A stretch of 64,000 bases of DNA from Cryptomeria japonica. Taxonomy: Eukaryota > Streptophyta > Pinopsida > Cupressales > Cupressaceae. A program made the translations under genes and the position numbers. The notes below the pieces were generated by a model. The model saw only the letters and a list, made by a program, of their open reading frames with translations, was not told the DNA's origin and made no database searches. Location: contig NC_081406.1 in the NCBI RefSeq assembly GCF_030272615.1, forward strand, positions 244,401,218-244,465,217, in the 5' to 3' direction. This document shows positions 56,467 to 64,000 of the stretch, in pieces; the first letter of the stretch is position 1; every line of letters starts with the position of its first letter.

Positions 56467-56959
56467 GTGCACACCATTTGCAAACCAACCTCACCTTGTT
56501 TCTAACAAATTCACCATCCTCATTAATTTTGTTTCCGAATACCCATTTTGTCCAAATAACATTTTTGTACTCCGATTTAGGAACAAGAGACCATGTATTG
56601 TTCTCCTCAATCTGGTCAAGTTCTTCATTCATCGCATTTAACCAGTCTTCATCTTTCAAAGCTTCCTTAATAGTCTTCGACTCAATAGTTGAAATTAGAC
56701 AAGCAATTTCTTTAATCTTTCTTCTCATTTGAACTCTAGAATTCTTGTCTTCTATTATCTGATCTTCTAAATGATTTAACTTCACATATCTAGGTATAAC
56801 CGGTTCTGGTATAGAAGTCTCTTCTTGTTCTTGTTCTTCATCTTCATCTTCATCATCTACCGGTTGAGCATCATCATTTGCACTATTTTTCTCAACATCT
56901 TTCTGCACTTTTGGTTCAATAATCATAATTTTTTTATTATCATCTGCTGGTAACATCAT
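56467..56959 (-). pseudogene. Element H: N-terminal reverse transcriptase
   Basis: The minus-strand frame has an acidic linker (PVDDEDEDEEQEQEET), PRYVKLNHLEDQIIEDKN, MNEELDQIEENNTWSLVPKS, KNVIWTKWVFGNKINEDGEF and RLVCKWCA. It ends exactly at J's target duplication; the continuation is 48861-48351. Changes such as VCKGYA to VCKWCA show decay. Confidence 0.87.
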
Positions 56960-57355
56960 ATTTGTTCATAACTAGGGTTTCTAGTGAGAATGCTCTTCCA
57001 CCAATTCACAAATATCCATAATCCGCTCTCAACTTTAATCAAAGTAGCAGTCAAAAGCTCTTCAATGTTTCTGATGTTGTCCAAATGTTCTCTCAACAAT
57101 ACTAAGTGAAAAAATATGAAACTATCAAATAAATTTTATTTGCCTTTTACTAAACTGGTTGAACATACCCTAATCACTGTTCATCTCTAAAAGTTGATAT
57201 CGACACACATATCACATTCAGTTTACCAAATTGATCACAAAATCACTACATAATAACATTATGCATTAAAGTATGTAGATTTAACTTACCACATACCATT
57301 TAGGGGGTCCGAAAATGGATCTAACAATATGTTCCCCCTAAGCCTCATACATAGC
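56960..57355 (-). other. Gap in H where protease and integrase should be
   Basis: About 400 bp, AT-rich, with stops in all frames and no protease or integrase motif. In intact copia elements this interval holds roughly 2 kb of coding sequence. A purine run (complement of tgttccccctaag near 57330) resembles a polypurine tract. Confidence 0.6.
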
Positions 57356-58650
57356 TTAGTTTATTGGTGAAGGATTCTCCACACTAGGTGAAGTATTGGA
57401 GTTCTCAGACAGTATCTCCTCACTTTTCTTTTTCCAAATCTTGTTCATCTCATTCCTAGTTTCCTCCACATCTACTTCCTTCTTTCCTTTCTGATCAATA
57501 GACTGATTAACCGGTTTGTCCATTTTAGCTCTACAAAACTTTGCAAGGTGTCTCAGTTTGTGACAATGGAAACATGCCATTCCAGATGCTCTCCAAGGTC
57601 CAACATTTCCTCTATCAAATCTTCTTCGTCAATTCATAGCTACATGTCCATAGTTATGACAAATAGTACAAATCACATTCCATATGTTCTCCATTTCATA
57701 AGGACTAGACCAGTTCACATAAGGTCTCTACCAAGTAGGGTTTCTTCGGTCATAGTATGATCTTTTCCATTTGCCATTAGACCTCTAACCCATGTAAGAT
57801 CTCTGATTATTCACTCTAGACCTACACTCAATAGCTCTATGCCCATACTTATTGCAATTGTAGAAATAACCATTAAAAGTACTATGCTTATGTCCATCAT
57901 ATGTATTAGGTCTATTACCATTAACAACACTGGATCTATTTCTACAAACATTAGCAGTATGACCTACCTTATGACAGTTAAAGCATACTAGTTTGTAGGT
58001 TCTCTTACCAATGTTCTTCTTTGGTGTAGATTTGGCTTCATGCAAGGTGTCCTTGGTACCTGATGGTTCTCCTTGTTCAAAGGTTGTATATCCCAAGCCA
58101 TGTGTACCTTTGTTCTGCCTTTGTGATTGAATCTGCTCATCAAACATAGCAGTGCTCTTGTTGTATTTAACCAATATCTCATTAGCATAAGCCAACTCCT
58201 TAGTAAGATCTTCATTATTTTTCATAAGACTCTCTTTAAGAGACATAGCCATGTCTAGATCAATTTTCACTTCCTCTTTTTACTCTTTTTTCTCGTGAAG
58301 ATGTGCATGCAAGGTAGGTACTAATATCTCGGTTCAGCTTAATAATTTCATGCTCCTTATCTCTTATTTTGTCTTCAATTATTCTTCTGGCTTCTAACTC
58401 TTGACTCCTGATAGTAAGGGCTTCCAACTCTCTCCTTAGATTTCTTATCATCATTAAGCTTTTCTACCTTATTAAACAATGCATCCATGTTTGCTTCCTT
58501 AGATGAACTATTTTCACTACGTTCATACAATTGTTTAGCCAACTCTCTCCTTTTATCCCATGAAGCTTTATACTTGACCCTTAACTCACCTAGGGATTCT
58601 TCAGATTCTGCAAGCCTATTTGAAATCTCCTTGTAACTCATATCCCCCAT
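57356..58650 (-). pseudogene. Element H: coiled-coil gag with four zinc knuckles
   Basis: Start ATG at 58648-58650 (MGDMSYKEISNRLAESEESL), then Glu/Lys-rich coiled-coil segments in shifting frames (58650-58260). Knuckles follow: CFNCHKVGHTANVC, CYNCNKYGHRAIEC, a third near 57650 (ICTICHNYGHVAMN, last Cys lost) and CFHCHKLRHLAKFC. It ends NTSPSVENPSPIN before a stop. The order and wording match J ORF1 closely, including the ending TSPSVENPSP against FAPSVETPKL. At least two frameshifts and several stops break it. Confidence 0.83.
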
Positions 58651-58715
58651 GTTATCCTCAAGTCCTCAAGGATCTTTACCTCGAGCGGTTAAGCTTCTGC
58701 ACATAGAGGACCAAC

Positions 58716-58727
58716 GCTCTGATGCCA
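58716..58727 (-). promoter_or_regulatory. Element H primer-binding site
   Basis: Minus-strand TGGCATCAGAGC, one base different from the tRNA-Met standard (TGGTATCAGAGC). Two bases from the 5' LTR. Confidence 0.88.
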
Positions 58728-58729
58728 AT

Positions 58730-60100
58730 TGTTATTTGTGAGGAACCAGTTATTACTGAGAGAGGGGGTGAATCAGTAATAACAATAAACTTTAAAACTT
58801 TAAGAACCACCACAAACTTCTTTCAAAACAACTCATAAATAGTACCAGTAATAACTGAAATCATACTGCTAATCAGATCTATCAAACTGTTCTTCTAAGT
58901 GTTCATCAACATGCATGCAATAGAAAGATATCAACTAAACACATAATAAATCAAGCAACACATGAACACCATGATTTTCATGTGGAAACCCAAATGGGAA
59001 AAACCATGGTGGGAATTGGTACCCACAAGATTTTTGCACTCTTTTGGAATGCGCCCTGTTAGGAGCAGACTTTGTTAGGAGTAAGCTTGTAAAAGGATTA
59101 GAACCCAAGCTAATGAGTCACCCGGTGAAGGGATTTATACAATCAGGTCTGTCAAGACCTACCCGGTTAAGGGATTTTGAGTCTGTTGCAACTAGTAGGG
59201 AAGAATAGATGTATGATCTAAAAATAGAACTCTTGCTTGTACATATCCTTTTATGCTCCAATATTCTTCTCTATTTTAGACACACACACAGTGTCAGCCA
59301 CACACTCTTCTCTTGATCACTGACATAGTAAATCATCACAGACTTACCCTAAATAGACTTTACAACTTAGTCAGTTATAAAACCCTAAGATTTACATCAT
59401 AGAGCATCACATATATTTACAACTCATTAAAGATCATCATATGGATCATTACAATCAATTACAACCATTGAATGATCACTTCACATCGATCTAATACACT
59501 TTCAAACCCTTAGCTCATTCTACTAGGCACTTCGCTCATTCCCAAGAAATTCGCTCCTTGTACATGCCAAAATATTATTTAAACACTTCATTTGGATTTA
59601 GCCACATCATCACCATCTTACAAACATAATGTAATACACCGCCAAACTCAAAATCATTACCGGTTATAAGATTTGAATACTGGTTCTTAAACCCTACTAA
59701 AACCCTACAAAAAATATATCAATTAATCACAAACATGACTTCCTATAGCCAAAACATGATGTGGTCCCAGTCATAACCTCATTACAATATTAGCAACACA
59801 TATTCAATACCACAACACCAAATTCCTCATCAATCTCAAGATCCAATTACTTAAGAATAACACAGTTTCACATTTACTGGTTAAAGTCCCACTTGCTAGT
59901 TAACTGTCAAATCCATTCCATAGCTTTTCGATCAATCATAGACGACTTAGATAACATGATAAAACAATGTAACCATAGTTTTCATCAATGACAAAACAAA
60001 CTAATTATCAAGTCATCAATCAAAATATCAACAGTATCATCACCAACAATCCTTATACCAGTTCATCAATATCATCAATAGTTATGCCAATATGCCAACA
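58730..60100 (-). repeat. Element H 5' LTR
   Basis: Pairs with 45784-47236 but is about 80 bp shorter, partly from missing ctgttaggag-type units near 59060. Ends ATGCCAACA beside element I. Confidence 0.87.
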
Positions 60101-61026
60101 ATTTTATGTGAAGAAGAAAGAGACAAGTGTCATCTGGAGATATAGATTTTTTGGTATTAAATGCTATATCAGAAGAGATGAAGATCTAGGGAAGTTTGAT
60201 GCTAGATGTGATGAAGGAATTTTTCTTGGTTATTCTACTAAGAGCAAGGCCTACCAGTGTTATAATAAGAGATTTAAGAAGATAGTTGAAACTGCTAATA
60301 TGAAGGTGGATGAAGGAAATGAGTATCAACCCAGATACTTCGAATATGATTCAAATGATCAAATTGTCAATGAAGATAAAGGAAAGCAAGTGCTGACCCA
60401 AAAACAAATTCAAATTGCTCTGAAAAAGCCTGAGAATGAAGAAGAAGCTAATGCAGAAGAAAGAATTCAAGAGTCTGAGAATCATGAAAATCCTAAGACT
60501 CTTAGGTATGTGAGGTTAAATCATTCAAAGAATCAAATAATAGGTGATAAGAATAAAGGTGTGATGACTAGGAGAAGAGTTGTTGAAGAGTATTGCTTGA
60601 TTTCTAAGATTGAACCTAAGAATGTTGATGACGCTTGTAAAGATGAAAATTGGGTTAAAGTTATGGATGAAGAATTGAATCAAATTGAAAAGAATTATAC
60701 GTGGAATTTAGTTCTGATACCTAAGGATAAGAATGTAATTAGAACTAAATGGATATTTCAAAATAAGTTGGATGAAAAAGGTGAAGTTGTTAGGAATAAA
60801 GAAAGACTTGTTTGTAAGGGTTATTCTCAAATGGAAGTAATTGATTTTAAGGATACTTTTGCTCTGGTAGATAGAATTGAAGTTGTTAGATTATTTCTTT
60901 CTTATGTTGCTTACAAAGATTTCAAAGTGTATCAAATGGATGTCAAGTCATCCTTTCTTAATGGTGAGCTAGAAGAAGAAGTCGACATTGAGCAACCAGA
61001 TGGTTTTCAGTTGACAGATAAGAAAG
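60101..61026 (+). pseudogene. Element I: integrase end and N-terminal reverse transcriptase
   Basis: Open frame with [40 protein letters not shown] (integrase C-terminus), an acidic linker, [64 protein letters not shown] and [20 protein letters not shown] one-base loss near 61027 (before the RLKKALYG equivalent) shifts the frame and ends it. Confidence 0.87.
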
Positions 61027-62059
61027 ATATGTTTCCAGGTTGAAGAAAGCACTGTATGGATTGAAGCAAGCTCCAAGAGCTTGGTATGCCAGATTGGATA
61101 AGTATTTGATGAAGCTTGAATTCAATAAAGGTACTTCTGACAGTAATCTGTACTTCAAGATTGATAATGATAACATCTTAATTGTTGAAGTTTTTGTTGA
61201 TGATATTATTTTTGGTGGAAACAATGGTTTGTGTAAGAATTTTGTTGATGATATGTAGAATGAGTTTGAGATGTCTATGATAGGTGAGATGAAATTATTT
61301 TTGGGATTGCAAATTACTCAATTGGATAAAGATATCTTTATATCTCAATCTAAGTATTTGAAGGAATTGTTGAAGATGTTTGGTTTAGATGATGCAAAGC
61401 CTGTTGGTACACCTATGATGACCGGATGTAAGTTGACAAAGGATGACGATTCTTTGAAAGCAAATCAGACTAGATACAAATCTATGATTGGTGGTTTGTT
61501 GTATTTGACTTAGACTAGACCAAATATTATGAATTTTGTGTGCCTTGTTGCTATATTTCAAGCTAATCCTAAGGAATCTCATGTTGTTGTTGTGAAGAGA
61601 ATTTTCAGATATTTAAAAGGGACAAATGATTTTGGTTTGTGGTATCCTAGATATGATTATTTTACCTAAAGTGCTTTTACTGATGCTGATTGGGAAGGTG
61701 ATGTTGATGACATAAAGAGTACTACTGGTGGTGCATTTTTCTTGTGTAAGAGATTGGTTTCATGGATGAGTAAGAAGAAGAATGTTATATGTTTGTCTAC
61801 TGCAAACATTGAATACATTGTTGTTGATAGAAAGTGTACTTAGATGATTTGGATGAAGCAAATGTAGAAGGATATCAAAGTTATTTTTTATGAGCCTACT
61901 GCTATATACTATGATAATTCAAGTGCTATCAATATTTCTAAAAATCCGGTGTTGCATTCAAAGACCAAGCATATATCAATCAAGTTTCATTTCTTGAGAG
62001 AGAAGGTGAATGAAAAGGAAGTCAGATTGGAGTATGTATCTACAAAGGAACAGATTGTA
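61027..62059 (+). pseudogene. Element I: reverse transcriptase core and RNase H (first part)
   Basis: Reads [20 protein letters not shown], the catalytic [14 protein letters not shown], a TAG at 61257, then SMIGEMKLFLGLQITQ, YLKELLKMFGLDDAKPVGTP and YKSMIGGLLYLT with a TAG at 61511. RNase H pieces with further stops follow: DADWEGDVDDIKSTTGGAFF, HSKTKHISIKFHFLREKVNE and LEYVSTKEQIV. It stops at the inverted-repeat element and resumes at 63051. Confidence 0.85.
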
Positions 62060-63048
62060 GGGCGAACTCGGAATGCTAGTTCCCATTTTTTTGTACATCT
62101 TGATTTTTGCCGAAATCATACATTTTTTAGAAAATATAATGATTTAAGCTTTAAGAGGTCCCATTTGAAGTAATTAATTGAGGAGAGTTAGATCAAAGGC
62201 TCTTAGATCAAAATTTCTTGGATAGAACCTCTCTACCTCTAAATCATACTTGCAATGGAGTCTCATTTGCATCTATCAAATGCTGATAAAAAACCAATTT
62301 TACATTAGCTTTAGGGGAGTCAAATGAATTCATTTAGAAGTTTTAAAAAAAAAATATTTATCCCTTATTATAATCTTTCCAAATACTTTAATTTTTAATA
62401 TATTTAATTTCATTAATCTATTTTTATTTTATTTCTTATGAATGTAGGGTTTTCACCGAACATGAACTTCTTTGTTCAATGACTATGGAAAATAGTAAAC
62501 ATCACCCAAAAAATTCTGAAAAATATTTATGCACTAGGTATTGAAGTCCTCTTTCCAACAAAAAAAATAAAATTAATTTTTGTTACATATACAACAAGTT
62601 ATGTAATATCAAATGGAAATATGTCAAAATTATAGTTAACTCGACTTTAAATCTTAATAAAATATGAAATATTGAAGATAATGTTACAAAACAAATTAAA
62701 AACACTAGATATGGATGTTAAAAAACCAAATTCAAAAGAATAATATTCATATCTATTATAGAAAAAAAGTTATGCTATACAAAGTGAGTATCACTCTTTA
62801 AAAATGTTTTTTGAAAAAAAACTAGTTTTCAAGGGAGATAGAAAAATGGAAGAAAATTTATTCCAAAAATTATCAAAAGAATATTTTTAGAATCTATATA
62901 CAAAATTACACAAATCACTAGTTCACATCATCTACAAATTCCTTACAGTTTAGAAGTAATAGGTGTCTGAATCTGAAGTTTTTTTTGAAATGAATATTGC
63001 AGTGTCAAAGTTGGCAAAAAAGTGTAAGCCACTATTGCGGGTTCACCC
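62060..63048. mobile_element. 989-bp element with terminal inverted repeats
   Basis: The left end (GGGCGAACTCGGAAT...) and the reverse complement of the right end (GGGTGAACCCGCAAT...) agree over about 33 bases with a few mismatches, including a shared CATTTTTTTG-like tail. The flanks allow a TA or TGTA target duplication, and removal restores I's RNase H frame (EQIV then DIFMKPLP). The interior is AT-rich and non-coding, so it is a non-autonomous DNA transposon, class not fixed. Confidence 0.7.
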
Positions 63049-63050
63049 TG

Positions 63051-63139
63051 TAGATATCTTCATGAAGCCTTTGCCTAAAGATATATTTGAGTATCTCAGA
63101 GAGAAGCTAGGGGTAATTACCCCTCTTGATGATAACTAA
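63051..63139 (+). pseudogene. Element I: end of RNase H
   Basis: Reads DIFMKPLPKDIFEYLREKLG and ITPLDDN, then TAA: the usual C-terminus of these copia polyproteins (compare element B's ending STPRDEN). It continues the frame interrupted at 62059. Confidence 0.85.
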
Positions 63140-63269
63140 GATGCATGGATTTGCATCAGTCCGGTGGACTTCATAGAGATATCTTTTGATCTGGATTAAT
63201 GAGTGAGGTTGCTACTCAGGGGAGTAGTCAGTGGTCTGTTTTCAGTTGTTCAGATTTGTTTGTTTATCT

Positions 63270-63492
63270 AAGGGGGAGAGATTATCTTGTAGGGTGAGAG
63301 AATAATGTTTTGTATGTGCCTTGTGCATTGATGTCAAAGGGGGAGATAAGCATGTGAAAAATTGTTATATCATGTGCTGATCTCAAGGGGAGATTTCTGT
63401 GAGATATGAGGAGATTGTTGGTTGTTGATTTCTTTCTTTTCATTGATTTTTTTTCACATTCATATGTTTCCATTAGTACAAAAGGAGGAGAT
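63270..63492 (+). promoter_or_regulatory. Element I repeated polypurine tracts
   Basis: Runs at about 63270 (taagggggagag), 63337 (caaagggggagat), 63386 (caaggggagat), 63408 (gaggagat) and 63480 (aaaaggaggagat), the last touching the LTR. Another example of the multiplied pattern. Confidence 0.72.
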
Positions 63493-64000
63493 TGTTGGAT
63501 ATTGCTGAAAATTTTTCTAGAATGATGTATTCTCATTGATGTCAACATATTCCTCTATGTATTCCAGTGTTGTAGTCAGATTAAATGAGTTGGTTTGACC
63601 AATGTGTTGCAGTTGAGCTATTGGGGTTTAATGGGTTTAGAGATACTTATCTCTAGTTGATTTAGCTAAATTTTTAGTGGTCCACATTATGATTTGATCA
63701 AATTGTGTGGTTTGGTATTGTGGTTGGTTTTTTAGTTGTTTGTGTTATTCGGTATTCTGGTTTTTGCTCCGCATTGCTCTGGAATTGCATTATCTTGTTT
63801 TGTGGATTTGGCAAACTGTTTGGGACATTCATATGTGTTCTCAATTCAGATGGTTCATGATTTGGAAGTCCGCAAGTGAATCTTTTATTTTTTTAGTCAG
63901 TATAGTTGGTGTTCTTGAGGTTCGGAATAATGATGAAGATTCTAGTAAGTGGTGATGTTGCGGTTGTTGTTGTGGTGATTCACGTTGCTTGTGGATGTTT
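63493..64000 (+). repeat. Element I 3' LTR (cut by window end)
   Basis: Starts TGTTGGATATTGCTG after the polypurine tract. Early words such as cattgatgtcaacatattcct also occur in B's LTR in reverse, so B and I are related families. The end lies outside the window. Confidence 0.78.

Larger units (their letters stand above)
45784..60100 (-). mobile_element. Element H: Ty1/copia element lacking integrase, split by J
   Basis: Minus-strand element with LTRs of about 1453 and 1371 bp, polypurine tracts and a variant tRNA-Met primer-binding site. It encodes a coiled-coil gag with four zinc knuckles and a reverse transcriptase-RNase H. Between gag and reverse transcriptase only about 0.4 kb remains, without protease or integrase motifs. 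Element J is inserted in the reverse transcriptase. Flanks are atttg and atttt, an uncertain target duplication; the right flank is element I. Confidence 0.85.
60101..64000 (+). mobile_element. Element I: decayed Ty1/copia element (partial)
   Basis: Plus-strand element seen from the integrase C-terminus through reverse transcriptase and RNase H to polypurine tracts and the start of a 3' LTR cut by the window edge. Its gag, protease and integrase core are missing: element H lies at the left, and the sequence beyond H does not continue it. A 989-bp element with inverted ends splits its RNase H. Confidence 0.85.

Noticed and set aside
45779-60105. atttg/atttt as a secure target duplication of H
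   Set aside because: One mismatch, an AT-rich context and non-matching outer sequence make it too weak.
1-64000. tRNA, rRNA or CRISPR features
   Set aside because: No cloverleaf, ribosomal sequence or spaced direct-repeat array was seen; the tRNA-like strings are primer-binding sites.

Overview
The window is a repeat-dense stretch of a large plant nuclear genome. It holds no gene that looks intact and host-derived. Nearly every readable protein is part of a long terminal repeat (LTR) retrotransposon, most of them Ty1/copia, with primer-binding sites for initiator tRNA-Met and many premature stops. Nested old elements, long LTRs, fragments of pentatricopeptide repeat (PPR) genes and captured gene pieces suggest a gymnosperm-like genome. 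That placement is inference; nothing in the sequence fixes the species.

Layout, left half. Positions 1-1591 are the gag start and 5' LTR of element A (minus strand, leaving the window on the left). Element B (minus, 1765-24278) is a copia element split twice. A 7.85-kb insertion (4695-12540, TSD cattc) sits in its reverse transcriptase and carries PPR-gene fragments, a long hairpin and an LTR-like end. Element C (15959-23572, TSD tatca) sits in B's 5' LTR. C is a complete copia element whose polyprotein is one unshifted frame broken only by 11 stops. From 24293 to 28629 there is non-coding DNA, including a decayed satellite of about 198 bp period.

Layout, middle. Element E (28630-31178) is a 2.5-kb non-autonomous LTR element carrying a chimera of a fructose-bisphosphate aldolase fragment and an RNA-recognition-motif-like fragment. 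Element F (plus, 31318-44239) is a gypsy-type element with gag and protease but no polymerase (TR-GAG type). Its gag is split by a relatively young copia element G (minus, 34811-39828, TSD actag).

Layout, right half. Element H (minus, 45784-60100) is a copia element with a coiled-coil gag bearing four zinc knuckles and no visible integrase. Element J (plus, 48862-56466) is inserted in H's reverse transcriptase. J has no polymerase. It encodes an H-like gag and a second long frame of about 1,070 codons that I do not recognise, with a Lys/Glu-rich helix in the middle. J is the best candidate here for something undescribed. Element I (plus, 60101 to the window end) is a decayed copia element whose RNase H is split by a 989-bp element with inverted termini.

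How the parts relate. A, B, C, H, I and J share features described for Sirevirus-like copia elements: repeated polypurine motifs before the 3' LTR and, except in I whose LTR is cut off, a C-rich tract at the LTR's U5 end. G looks like the Tork/Tnt1 branch. E, F and J lack polymerase and would need enzymes from partners; the gag similarity suggests H-type elements as J's partner. All protein calls come from reading motifs, not from searches.
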